Below are positions 1 to 11,678 of a stretch of DNA of 64,000 bases, piece after piece; position 1 is the stretch's first letter, and the number at the start of each line of letters is the position of its first letter. Under the pieces are notes generated by a model. It saw only the letters and a program-made list of their open reading frames with translations, had not been told where the DNA came from and ran no database searches. Both the position numbers and the translations under genes were made by a program. Source of the DNA: Codonopsis lanceolata (taxonomy: Eukaryota > Streptophyta > Magnoliopsida > Asterales > Campanulaceae); assembly GCA_013146195.2 (NCBI GenBank), contig CM028377.1, positions 186,001-250,000 on the forward strand, read 5' to 3'.

Positions 1-374
1 TAGATTCACGATGCATTAATTTGGAGTCCCGAGGCATCACTTTGAAATGAAAATAGGTCATATTGAATCAGGATGCATCGACTTGAAATCGCGATGCACC
101 GTTATGAAATGAAGATGACTAAACAATTTGGAATCGTGTATCGCTATTCAAATCCATTCATCGTGATGCCCATAATCATGCATCGCGATGCAAAAATAAT
201 GTTTACCGCGCACGTGTTCGGTTCATTAAAGGTATACTTGTCCTTCGCACCAAAAATGTCTTTTTCTAATTAAAAAAATTGTGGATTGGAGCAATTGAAA
301 ACTTTTGAATAGGGACCGACCTAATTTCACCATGTTTTTTCTTAATTAGTGTGCGTGGTAGGACAATAATTTTA
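1..374. other. Non-coding, short degenerate repeats
   Basis: No gene is seen. The stretch carries irregular copies of a motif like GATGCATCG spaced by roughly 20-30 bases of TTTGAAATGA-like sequence. It includes the perfect 14-bp palindrome TGCATCGCGATGCA at 179-192. The short open frame here is explained by this repeat. Confidence 0.5.
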
Positions 375-955
375 AGGGTGAGGCTAATCACATACCACAT
401 ATACTCTCTACACCCCACCATTTTAATAAACTTCTCACATTACTCACTACACACCACCTACCTCCTTTACCTATTGTACCCTTCCCTTCCCAACCCACAA
501 AAACCTCGATCTCCTTTTTCTCTCTACACATGGTGGAAGAAAAAAATTTATATCGTCCTCTAAAGAACAAAAATGGTGATGAAGTCTGTTTATGGCCAAG
601 TGAGGGGAATTTACCTCTCACACTCTTTCATCCCCATCATCCCCCATACCTTTTCATCTCCTCTCTCTCCCTCCCTTTGAAAATTGGTTGTTCATCTCCT
701 CTTTCTCCCCTTTTGTGATGAGGTCTGTTTGCTTCGATGGATCTGGGGTGCTATAATAGGGAGATACGACTGTGTGGCCATCGTTGATCGCACAAGAGGG
801 TGGGGAGACGTGTGGCGCACATAATTCAGCGTGTGCGGCTAAGGGTATTCATTCTCATTCATGTAGACTATATTGTCATTATATACGATGATATTTTTGC
901 AATTATTTTTAATGGTGTGTAGAGGGTATACTGTCGTGTGTGGTTAGTAGACCCT
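375..955. mobile_element. Possible terminal-inverted-repeat element
   Basis: The left end (AGGGTGAGGCTAATCACATA) and the reverse complement of the right end (AGGGTCTACTAACCACACAC) are similar, and both continue with CTCTACACC(CC)ACCATT. The flanks TAATTTTA and TAATTTTG look like a worn 8-9 bp site duplication. This would suit a Mutator-type non-autonomous element of about 580 bp. The interior is pyrimidine-rich with no credible gene. Boundaries are approximate. Confidence 0.35.
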
Positions 956-1192
956 AATTTTGATAAAACATTTTTTTGCCAGGTTTGAGGGAAACCCATT
1001 TTGGACCCGACTAATTGCCAACCCCGTCCACCAACTATACTCTACCGTCGACCTCATTGTCCCTTTGATTGTAGATTCTATTAAGAGGTTCAATTATCTT
1101 TACCATTTTTCTTTAATCCAAACTTCAAATTTCATAGAATATATGGAGTTTTCAAGTTATTATACAGAATTCTTCAATTTGCAGATGTTAAC
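956..1192. other. Unassigned flank
   Basis: No gene or repeat is recognised. The last five bases (TTAAC, 1188-1192) lie where the left target-site copy of the gypsy element starting at 1193 would be; no right partner is in the window. Confidence 0.4.
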
Positions 1193-1316
1193 TGTAAGAC
1201 CCCAAACCTTCATGTGCTTGACTTCCTTGTTTGCATGCCGAATGGCCGTAGCATTTATTGTTCGGCTCGTTGTGAGAGCCTTGTTATATGCAAGTAGGAT
1301 ATTTAGAGGTCAATAC

Positions 1317-2387
1317 TGAAAGAACGCGAGTAGCTAGGATTCTCAAAGATTTAATGTAGCTTGTGAAAAAGCTACAATTGAAAAGTCAATAGACAGAAAA
1401 AAATAACAAAAATGGAAGACTTAATACTAAAGCACAAAAATTAATCACAAAATTTACCAAACAATCTACAAGCTTATACTTGTAGATCTAGCCCCATGGC
1501 CAAAAAGATTTCACTAAAAAGAATGAATTGTTTTACAAAAAAACTATGTGAAATCACCAAACAAAACACTCTCACAAGACAACAAGTCTTGGAGAGCAAA
1601 ACACGCACATAAAAACAGGTATAGAAAACGTGGGAATAAACAAATAGCTTCCTAAAATCAGCTAGGAAGTCAAAAAAGCATAAACGCCCAATGTTGCTTC
1701 CAATGTTGCAACAACCGGAAGCACATTCGAAATCACAGACCGCCTTCTTTGGAATTTCAAATCGAAATCAATTTTCGCACTCTTTGTGATCTGCTTCTCT
1801 CGAGTGCAAAGGCGTGTATCCCAACCGTGCCCAAGCTCCTCCTTATATAATGCCAAGATCTCCTACACAATAAAGGAATCCAACTCCAACAAGAAAAGGG
1901 ATTAGTATTTAAGGAAAATATCAACAACTTACCAAACTTATGGGATTTGATTACCAAATATGAAATTGGTCAAGAATCATGGTTAGACAAGGATTTATAC
2001 AAAGATTTAGTTACCAAATATGTGCACTTAAAATCTACAAAAAGATTATTCTACCAAAAAATACCAAAACTAAATCTAATAAAAGATTTTGTTACCAAAA
2101 AGGACTCCTAGACTTTAGGACCAAGAAAACCAAAAATCTTTAGGAAAATTATGTTTCCAAAAATGATAAAACCTTAAGGACCAAGGAAAAACAAAATCTA
2201 ATTAAAGATTTTGTTACAAAAAATAATGTAGCCGAAATCTAGAAAAAGATTATCCTACCAAAAATAACTAAACTAAATCAAATAAAATATACTAAATCAT
2301 AAATTAACACAAACTTATCAAAAATCCTATTTTGACCAAGAAAGGTGAAACAAGACCAAAATAGGTCATGCCTATTTTGCCCTTACA
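1317..2387 (-). repeat. Copia 3' LTR
   Basis: On the plus strand it reads TGAAAGAACGCG...CCCTTACA; on its own strand it starts TGTAAGGG and ends CTTTCA. It is nearly the same as the right LTR except for a patch at about 1731-1820 where the two differ strongly. It holds a stem-loop with arms TCTACAAG and CTTGTAGA at about 1466. Confidence 0.9.
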
Positions 2388-2399
2388 ATCTCCCCCTTT
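2388..2399 (-). promoter_or_regulatory. Copia polypurine tract
   Basis: On the minus strand the sequence AAAGGGGGAGAT directly abuts the LTR start TGTAAGGG. This is the usual plus-strand priming site of LTR retrotransposons and fixes the orientation. Confidence 0.85.
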
Positions 2400-3589
2400 G
2401 TTGAACCTTTCTGGTCAAATCAAAAGACAAGTGTTTATTCAACACCAATCAAATCATCTAACCTGCATTGGTTAGAAAATCTCATCTCCCCCTGAATTTG
2501 TGCAAGGTGCACAAATCAGAAATCATCACCATCACAAGAAACACTTGATCTCTCTCCCCCTATTTGACCTGAAAAGGAAGAGGGATAAACAATCTTTTTG
2601 GAACTCTCAAAAATCCAAGATTTTGAAAAACACAATGAAGTGTTCACCAAGATTTGATCACACCCCTAGCAAAAAACTGAGCACCTCATATCCAAATTCA
2701 AAAACTCTTAGTTCCACACAAAAATTAGACAACCACTACATATTTTTCAACATGAAGATTTTTTGAAAATTGATTTGCACAGTTTATATTAAGACAAAAT
2801 TTCACCAAGCTGATATCCATACCAACAATGCATGTCCTAAAATTTATGCCTAAAAACATGATAACAAAAAGCTAGGCAAAAAAAAAAATGCAATCACACA
2901 CAAGTGATAAAGACCAGATCAAAGGATGTAGTTCCTAATGTAATTGCATTGGGAGATGCATTCGCCAAAATTGTGATTTTATTTTCAATCTTGCATTTTT
3001 TTTTCTCAACTAGATTTCTCTCCCAAGATCGTAAAATTTTTCACAACAAAAATCCATAGGTACTTTATTTCCCTAGGAATATAGCTCTACTTTATTTCAA
3101 GCTATAAAAACATGCCACTTGGAACCTTTCACACTATTTACCAAGGGAAGCAATTTTGCATTTTGATCAACCCATGAAATCCGAGGATTCATAGTCCCAA
3201 AAGAAAGGTGCCACAACCTTGTTCATAGGTAGCTCTTTTCCGTTAGGTAGCTTTCACACTTTTTCTATTAAGGGGAGTCAATTTTCTCAAGATCAACCCA
3301 TGAGAACCTAAGTTCCATAATACTTTGATAAATTGCAGCATCCCAAAAATTTCAAAAGGTAGCTCTTTCCTTTGTGGACTACAAACATACTCAAGAACTG
3401 GGAGAGAAAGAGAATCATAACAATGAAATCACAACAGATTTTGAATGAAATTCCCAAGCAACCACAAGAGGCACATACATGTGAAACAATGATCTAGAGT
3501 GCCCTCTAAAGACAAAATGCAAGCATGCCTAAAATTTATTTTTTAAAATTTTTTTTATAACTAAGTGTAAAATCATATGGCACACAAAA
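2400..3589 (-). other. Copia non-coding 3' internal region
   Basis: Between the RNase H remnant and the polypurine tract I see no reading frame of substance. The sequence is A-rich with repeats of CAAGG-like and TCTCTCCC-like words. The small plus-strand frame at 2500-2766 has no recognisable domain. Confidence 0.5.
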
Positions 3590-3745
3590 ACACAAGAGAT
3601 TTCCAAAGATTGAAAAATCTCTCAAAAACAAGACACTTGGCAAATATATCAGCAAGATGATTTTCAGTCCCAACATGTTCAATGCAAAAAAATTTCATAT
3701 TTAACCAAGTCTCTAATAAAGTGGTGTCTTAAATTAATGTGTTTT
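3590..3745 (-). pseudogene. Copia RNase H C-terminal remnant
   Basis: The minus strand encodes HINLRHHFIRDLV and then, after a frame change, IEHVGTENHLADIFAKCL. This matches the conserved end of Copia RNase H (HI-IRHHFIRD ... TE-QLADIFTK-L). It is followed by a short tail and a stop. Everything between this and the gag pieces, that is protease, integrase, reverse transcriptase and most of RNase H, is gone. A patch at about 3800-3860 encoding NDQRLW may be a further pol scrap. Broken by at least one frameshift. Confidence 0.7.
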
Positions 3746-4147
3746 GTTAGAGAATAATGAACTGGATTTTTGTGCTAAGCAAAATGCATAGGTGTTATAA
3801 AAAAAACAAGGTTAACACATCAATGTGAAGTCCATAACCTTTGATCATTTGGAGCATCCATAAAAGATTTAAGGCTTCTCTCAAAAATATTTTGATAAAC
3901 ATGCTAATTTTTGAGAATCAACCTTACCTCTTCTCCTTGTGTATATGCCATGGCTGCAATCATTCAAATTGGACTGAATTTCTGAATGTTCAGGACCTGT
4001 TTCTGAATCTGCCAAGTTTCTGTCCAATGTGTCTGCCGATGTTGCAACATTGGGTGACACATTGGGTGACACATTGTGAATCACATTGGCTGAACTTTCT
4101 AATATGCGGCTACGATCATGTGCAGATTCTTGGTTTCGTATCTTTGT

Positions 4148-6166
4148 TCAAGATTTTGGAGGAGATTCATCATGGTATTCATCAATGGTTTCATAGAACC
4201 GCTTCGCACCAGGACATATATCAAAGGGTTCACAATATTTGGACTTTCCTTTGTCATTACTACCCTTAGGAACCCACATTTGTTTAAAATTTTTGGGTTG
4301 GTGTTTTTGAGAAAATTTTTTCTGATGAGACTTCCAATGTGACTGCCAATGTTGCTCCATTGGCTGACGCATTGGCTGCTTCATACCATTCTGCATCTGA
4401 ATTTTTCAAGAAAAGGCTTGTCTTATTTCATCCTCATACATAGCCTTTTTCAGAAAACAAAAGGGTTGTATGTGACCAGGCTTATGGCAGAAGTGACAAA
4501 CAAAATTTTTCTTTCTTGTTCTCGGTTTTTCAAAGAAGGCACTTTCTTGAAAATTGTGTGTGGGATGTTTTGGTTCAGTAGACATACCTTCACCTTCTTT
4601 CACAAACATCTTGGGCCTGAATCCAATACCAGACTTACCAGAATTATCAGAATTCAACATCTCATCCATTTTTTGTTGGCTTGAGTACCATTTAGCCATG
4701 GTTTCATTGGCTAGGATGAGCTTTTCTTTCAGATCTTCAATCTCCACATTTTTCTTACTCAAGAGACTCTCCAACCTTGTAAGACACTCCTTTTGTTCTT
4801 CATTAGCCTTTTTAGCGCTCGTTTGCCTTTCCAAGCACTATAACTTGATGAGCTCTCTTTTTCCAATCTTTGTCAGCCTCTTTGTAACCTTTTAGCAGTC
4901 GATTCAGGTTCTCCATCGTCTTTTGTGACAGAGGAGTTAAAACAGCAAAAATCATCACTGTTTCTGTCCATTGCTTCTTCTGATGTGACTTCCAATGTTG
5001 CAACATTGGGAGTCACATTGGCCGAAAATCCTGCAAAATCAGATGGAGAGTTGTGTGCGGAAGAGTGATGAGATCACCGGATCTTCATCATCACTATCAC
5101 TCAAAGTCGTAAAAATTCAAACCCTTCTTTCTCAAAGTATTAGCACATTGATTAGCATAATGCCCAAACCCTTGACAAGCCCTACATTGAATAGAATCAA
5201 TATTTTTACTTCTAGATGTAGGCCTTGCAGCAAAAGGATTGGTAAAAAGATTTTTCGTGGTTTTGAAAAGAACTTTCTTTGGGAGGAAATTTTCTAGGCT
5301 CGCTTTGGCTTGTTTTGGTGATAGAAGATGGAGATTTGTTTTGCCCCTTTGCTTTCAAAATATTTTTAAACTTTGTTGTTAAAAATCCATTGACTCTTCA
5401 CCAAAATCGATTCCTCAATCTCCTTATGCAATTCAAGAAATTCAGAGAGATATCAACAATGAAGGAAAAGCAATACTATCATCGAAGGAGTAGAAGATGA
5501 CACACCTTTGCCTTTGTTCTTAATTTGCTCATTGAGGTTTAGCTCAAAATTTTGAAGAATACCGACTAGTCTTTCAAAACTAATTTTGTCAATGTCATGA
5601 GCTTCCTCAATAGCACAAATTTTCACATTAAACCTTTCGTGCAAGGTTCGCATCATCTTGCTAACAAGTCGATCATTGGTGATAGGATCACCCAAAGCAA
5701 GAGCAGAGTTAGACAAATCAAGTAATCTAGCATAGTAAGACATAATATCTTCATCTTCATTCATCCTTGTGTTTTCAAATTGAGTGGTAAGCAATCTTAA
5801 CTTAGAAGCACGAACACTGGAAGGTCCTTCACACAAGGTTTGAAGGGCCTCCCATACATCTTTAGCAGACTCATAGTTGGCTATAACCCTAAAGGTGTTA
5901 GCATCAAGAGCTTTGTATATGGCAGACAAGGCTTTAGAATTAAAAGAGGCAATGTTTCTATCATTATTAGACCAATCTGCTTCTTTGGTGATCTTTACAT
6001 CACCATCATCATCAGTAGTTTTGGGAGGAGTCCAACCATTTAGAACAGCAAGCCACGCTCTCTCATCAATTGATTTGATGAAGATACGCATCTTGACTTT
6101 CCAAAGAGAATAATTTCCACTAGTCAAAATAGGAGGACGAACGACATTCTCATACTGAGAATCCAT
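4148..6166 (-). pseudogene. gag: Copia gag, broken into several frames
   Basis: Gag packages element RNA into cytoplasmic particles. The N-terminal part (6166 to about 5480) starts MDSQYENVVRPP and has the plant UBN2/gag-polypeptide pattern (SGNYSLWKVKM; YESAKDVWEALQ; EDIMSYYARLLDL). After a frame change comes a first CCHC knuckle, CRACQGFGHYANQC (about 5160-5205). A coiled-coil stretch (LLSKKNVEIEDLKEKLILA) follows and then a second knuckle, CHFCHKPGHIQPFC (about 4450-4495). The last piece contains QMWVPKG, usual just before protease in such elements. The frames are joined only through shifts near 5480, 5050, 4820 and 4400. A recurring QHWKSH-type peptide is encoded by a palindromic DNA word. 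An in-frame upstream Met exists at 6187. Confidence 0.8.
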
Positions 6167-6208
6167 CACGGCTACTACCAGAATCAACTCTTAGTGATGT
6201 CAAGAGAA

Positions 6209-6221
6209 GGCTCTGATACCA
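6209..6221 (-). promoter_or_regulatory. Copia primer-binding site (initiator Met tRNA)
   Basis: The minus-strand sequence TGGTATCAGAGCC lies two bases inside the right LTR. It is complementary to the 3' end of plant initiator methionine tRNA. Confidence 0.9.
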
Positions 6222-6223
6222 AT

Positions 6224-7305
6224 TGAAAGAACACGAGTAGCTAGGATTCTCAAAGATTTAATGTAGCTTGTGAAAAAGCTACAATTGAAAAGTCAATAGA
6301 TAGAAAAAAATAACAAAAAACAGCGAAAGACTTAATACTAAAGCACAAAATTAATCACAAAAATTTACCAAACAATCTACAAGCTTATACTTGTAGATCT
6401 AGCCCCATGGCCAAAAAGATTTCACTAAAAAGAATGAATTGTTTTACAAAAAAACTATGTGAAATCACCAAACAAAACACTCTCACAAGACAACAAGTCT
6501 TGGAGAGCAAAACACCCACATAAAAACAGGTATAGAAAACGTGGGAATAAACAAATAGCTTCCTAAAATCAGCTAGGAAGTCAAAAAAGCATAAACGCCC
6601 AATGTTGCTTCCAATGTTGCAACAACTGGAAGCACATTCGAAATCTGCTGCACTGCTGGAATTCTGAAATCAGGAAATCTGAATTTGCTGCACTCTTTGT
6701 GATCTGCTCTCTCAGAATTCTGTACCAAGGCGTGTATCCCAACCGTGCCCAAGATCCTCCTTATATAATGCCAAGATCTCCTACACAATAAAGGAATCCA
6801 ACTCCAACAAGAACAGGGATTAGTATTTAAGGAAAATATCAACAACTTACCAAACTTATGGGATTTGATTACCAAATATGAAATTGGTCAAGAATCATGG
6901 TTAGACAAGGATTTATACAAAGATTTAGTTACCAAATATGTGCACTTAAAATCTACAAAAAGATTATGCTACCAAAAAATACCAAAACTAAATCTAATAA
7001 AAGATTTTGTTACCAAAAAGGACTCCTAGACTTTAGGACCAATAAAACCAAAAATCTTTAGGAAAATTATGTTTCCAAAAATGATAAAACCTTAAGGACC
7101 AAGGAAAAACAAAATCTAATTAAAGATTTTGTTACAAAAAATAATGTAGCCGAAATCTAGAAAAAGATTATGCTACCAAAAATAACTAAACTAAATCAAA
7201 TAAAATATACTAAATCCTAAATTAACACAAACTTATCAAAAATCCTATTTTGACCAAGAAAGGTGAAACAAGACAAAAATAGGTCATGCCTATTTTGCCC
7301 TTACA
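6224..7305 (-). repeat. Copia 5' LTR
   Basis: Pair of the LTR at 1317-2387, with matching ends and only scattered single-base differences outside one patch (about 6643-6735). The stem-loop with arms TCTACAAG/CTTGTAGA recurs at about 6378. Adjacent to the primer site, so this is the promoter-bearing LTR. Confidence 0.9.
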
Positions 7306-10300
7306 AATACCTTGGTTCTATATGTTCCATAGACTCAAACTTGTTTAAGTTACAAGTTGTAACCCACGTTGGTTGTTACTTGACTCGATTAACAGTTTGC
7401 TTGCATAGTTCTTTCCTGTGACCTTGGCTTTACCCTAGGTCTTCGTATGATCGTCTTGAATGTCCTGTGTTATAGCTCTTGTGGAATTTATTCCCAAAAC
7501 CCTTTTGTCTTTTGGATTCTTTATGGATCGCATTCATTGTTATCGTGTTACAAAAATCGAGCCTTGCGTACGTCACGTCTATCGAAGTTTCGATACTTTA
7601 GACTTGTTCTTTGACTTCGTAGAGATGTTCTAGTTCATAACCTATACAATTAACATAATTATAATCATGTGTTGGTATTTGTTTGATCGTTGGAAAGTTA
7701 TTCCATGATCTCGAATTTCGTTCGCATAGTTTCCAGAAGTCGTTATGATGTGTTTCAGACTAATTTTGAGTGAGGATTCATTCTTGGTTGATTGGGGTTG
7801 AGTTGGGGACCCTTTAGACTTGATTTCAAGCCATTTTCTTTCTCCTAGATAAGGCGCTCATCAAGCATTTGGACAAACAACTGCCTGTATTCCAGAATGA
7901 TGGATTGCTGAGATTAGGACCAGGCACTAGCCTAGTCAAAATGACTAGGCGATCTCTTTGTCCCGATGACATCTTCGAGCTATTTTCTGATTTCTGATAT
8001 TTTGGCCATTCTACCCTTAATGAACCCCCTTAAAACCTTTCCTAATCCACCCTACTTAGTCCTAATTGAGCCCTCACATGTTGGGTTAACCTTTTTGATC
8101 ATCATTAAATTTAATTAAGCGTAATCAACCTTAATCTTTCACTAATTGTACCCATGAAATGTCTATCCTACCCTCTTTCTTTATGGATGCTATAGCCACA
8201 AACCCATTTAAGAGTTTAGCCATTCCTTCTTCATTTCTTCTTCAACAATATGTATTTTAGAGAGAGAGAGAGAGAGAGAGTCCAAGAGAAATTGTGTATC
8301 CCCAGAGCTCATTCCTTCGATCCACGAAGATCCAACCATTCGAGCTTCGATTCGACTTCAGATTCCCGAAGCCCTTGACGAGTGGATCTTTTCCCTTTGG
8401 TTTGTTTTCATTTCCTTTCAAGTTTATGGGCCGAAAGAGGTACGTTACTAAATCTCCTCCTTCCTCCATCTAGCTTAATTTGATGCTAGGATGTTAGAGA
8501 CTTATTCCCCATGTAATGTATTGTTAAATCTTGTCTAGATAAAGGGTTTATGATGGGTTTTGGTATGAGAACATGTGGGGTTGGATTTATGAATGTTTTG
8601 TTGGATTTATTTACGTAACTATTAATTGGAATTACTTGTTATGGGTTTATGAACCTGGATGAACTTGAAATCCTGAATGTAGGCTATGACCTAGAAATGA
8701 GAAGTTGGCATTTGGACTCAACGGAGTCATGAAGAGGTTTATCATGTTTCATATGTCTCTAGGAAGAAGTCCTATGGGTTTTGGGAATGTTCGGGTCACA
8801 AGTGTTTGATCTCGATTGAAAGATGTTTGGAATGGTTTAGGTGTAACATGTGATTTTTTTTATCTTAGGACTTCAATTGATGTTTCGAGACTTGTAAATT
8901 GAGACCTTCCCTATTTTGAATCCTATGGATTTAGAGTTAATAATGTTAGAAATTTCGACTCGTTAGAGTCACCTTGAGTACATAAATGTATGTTGACTTG
9001 CCTAGAACTTGTTTAGGAATCTTGGGAACATCTCGGAGAATCCGAGATGGTGAATTTGAGAATCTTCCTATAGAATGAAATGGGTTGTCATATGCCTTAT
9101 TACTCTATATATAGTGTCTACTTTGAATGTCGCGAAGATAACCAAGTGGTTATCTAAGACTCGCTTGTATTATTTGGCGTTGAAAACTAGTATCGCCCGG
9201 ACACTTTGTGAATCTTGACCATACTTAAGGTGGTTTCTTCCTCGAGTGTACTACTCAACCTTCCATGAATAGAGAACCTCTAAATTGGTCTCATAGTGAT
9301 GAGAATTGTGGCTACGACACAATTCCAAGGTTTGAATTCGTTAATAATAATGTTAATATGATTCTTGGACTACTATGGATTTTAGAAGATATGATGAGTT
9401 ATCATTCTAGAATGAGTTTTAGAGAATGTAACATAAGTTATTAGACGAGCCTAGACCATCAATGAAGTCTTGGAGATTATATGAGCTACTACTTGTTAAG
9501 TTACAGGTCTAGCCTAGGCTCATAAGAGAAATGGATTTCTACACTTGTGTGGTTTATTATTGGTTAAGTTATGCACTTAACTTGGGTTTATGCTAGAAGT
9601 AAACATCTATGCCTATTTGATATTATGACTTATAAAGCATATTGGGTATCTTTTCTTGAATCATGATTTACTCTTGAATACTTTAAGGTTTCAATGATGC
9701 TTGAATTATGAACTTGTTGAATTTTGGTGTGCTTGATTATGATCAACCAAGAGTTTCACTAATAGATGGAATTATTAACTTATTGGACTAGGGTTTCTAA
9801 ATGGAACAAGAACCTAGTTGAACATGAATTGAGAACATAGAGAAGGGTTCTAAATGCTAATAGCATTGATGTCCTATTTGGATGAAAGTGTAGTAAAGAC
9901 TTAACTGAGTCGAAATTAAGGAACAATTGAACCTTATGAGTATCGTAGTGGGATCCTACGACGTTTAGAATCCATTTGACTAGATTACTAGCTTTTGGAA
10001 CTTGGTTGATTTAAGTGTACATACATGAAACTTGGAATATTGAGACTTTACATGAGCTCTATATATGATTTATATGATTATAGCAATTATATGCATAATC
10101 GTGAAAATGATGTAGAGTAATACACCTACTTGACATTGGACGAGTTGTTCATTCCTTATTTGGTTTATGACAAGTAAACATCTACTTGTGCATTGGCATC
10201 ATCTTCACGAATTATTGGATTCGTGGTCGCGATGTATCACCATACCGTAGAAAGTTCACATACCCTCCACGTTTGTCCTCAGTAGGGAAGTTAGCCCATC

Positions 10301-11670
10301 GACACAACCAATAGCGCACATGGATTATGCTAATTTGGCTTAGGGGTGTCCTCAGTACATCGATGTATCAATCACGAGCATCGTAGTCACATTTCAAGGT
10401 TAACATTTGTGATTGCACGAGTAACACAACGACGCCACTTCGGTACCTTCTGCAATCCTTATGTGGCTTACTATGAGAACTTATGTGACAACAAAGTGTT
10501 AGTTGAACATGAGATCTAATTGACTATGTTTGTATTGAATATGTAATATTGAGGGACTTGATGTGTATATATATAGATATACATATTTATACATGATGTT
10601 TATATGAGGTACTTGATGTGCGTATATATCGATATGAATACTTGTCTAAGATGATTCTTATGAGAGTTCATTCTAATTGATTTTGTTAGTTTATGAATAG
10701 GGAATTTCACCCTGGTTCATTTGGATAATTTAGGAAGTGAAAAAGAAAGATTATCATGTTGAGTATCTAAAGCATACGACACGTCTTCATGGGTGTTTGT
10801 CGTAGTAACGTGATCACATATTTATTTATAACAATGTTTCATATTATGTTATATTGTTGTTTGTAGTAACATACTGGGTCTTTATGACTCACTCCGTGCT
10901 TTATTTCTAGTGTGCATTTATCCATTAGTCGTGTTGAGGTGGAGTAGATTATGTCGGTAGCAGTGCAGCGGATCGATAGATGAGTTGAGATCTTGTGATT
11001 CGTGTTTGTCGCAGTTTCTGTTTGTTCCGAGTTCAACCTCGCGGAGTCTCATCTAGTGTTGTATTTTTATTGTTTTATTTTTCCTTCTTTTCTGTTGAGG
11101 AGAATGTTGTGTAAAGTTATATAAACTTTACAGTCGGGTAGTTATTCTTAATTATGTTATTTTGCTTCTATAGTTGACCTTTGTAGTCGAGCATTTGTAT
11201 TCCAAAGTATAATATTTATTTAGTGTCTCCCGAGCAAGCAACAACTTTAGGATTTCTTTATTCCTGACGTTGTTGTTGTTACCTCGGTATGACTTAGCTG
11301 TTGAGTTATTGTTGTTTATCAGGTTGGTCATTTTACGAAACACCGGCTTAGAGTGCTGATGGTTTGTTCTGCGTCTACAATGTTGCGGCACGCTAGTTGT
11401 GTTTTTCCCCTTTGTAAAACAATCGTCTCCCTTGGTATCATTTGGTTTTAGTTTCAAGCTTAATAGCTCAGGGCTTCATTTCATTATCACTTCTGCAGAT
11501 TTGATTTTTGTAAACCCGTATTTTAGTACAGCTTCATGTTCGTGTTTAGAGTCTGTTAGCCCGACTGTTTGACTTGCACAATTGTTTAACATATGCTTGT
11601 CCTCTTCTTATGTTAGTTTCAGCGGCACGACCTTGGGATTTCATGTTGGAATCCGGGTCGGGTCGTCACA
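7306..11670 (+). repeat. Right part of the split gypsy LTR
   Basis: Continuation of the LTR begun at 1193. No gene is seen: small frames here are short and lack domains. A (GA)11 microsatellite lies at 8259-8280. The 10900-11460 part has the T-rich look of an LTR R/U5 region, and the final bases match the end of the solo LTR at 14801. Confidence 0.7.
8259..8280. repeat. (AG)11 microsatellite
   Basis: Perfect AG dinucleotide run inside the gypsy LTR. Confidence 0.95.
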
Positions 11671-11678
11671 GTTAGTAT

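Larger units (their letters stand above)
1317..7305 (-). mobile_element. Internally deleted Copia retrotransposon
   Basis: Two LTRs of about 1.07 kb (1317-2387 and 6224-7305) flank a 3.8-kb interior. Perfect 5-bp site duplications AATAC lie at 1312-1316 and 7306-7310. The primer site is next to the right LTR and the polypurine tract next to the left one, so the element reads on the minus strand. The interior keeps gag pieces with two CCHC knuckles and the very end of RNase H. Protease, integrase and reverse transcriptase are missing, so it depended on a partner element. The gag layout (UBN2-type N-part, two zinc knuckles split by a coiled coil) resembles SIRE-like Copia elements; lineage not certain. 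It is inserted inside the gypsy LTR that starts at 1193. Confidence 0.9.
1193..11670 (+). mobile_element. Split long LTR of a Ty3/gypsy element (Tekay/Del-like)
   Basis: The LTR begins TGTAAGACCCC at 1193 and ends GGGTCGGGTCGTCACA at 11670. It is interrupted by a Copia element at 1317-7305; without it the LTR is about 4.5 kb. Both ends match, in opposite orientation, the solo LTR at 14801-19418, and internal blocks match too (for example a GTTATATAAACTT-type motif at 11117). Downstream, after a hAT insertion, comes an initiator-Met primer site, so this is the 5' LTR of a plus-strand element. No gag-pol of this element is found. Very long LTRs with this primer site suggest the Tekay/Del chromovirus lineage; that lineage call is inference. 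Confidence 0.75.

Noticed and set aside
960..1319. 119-codon frame on the plus strand
   Set aside because: It runs into the gypsy LTR start at 1193 and the Copia edge at 1317; no domain and no coding signature.
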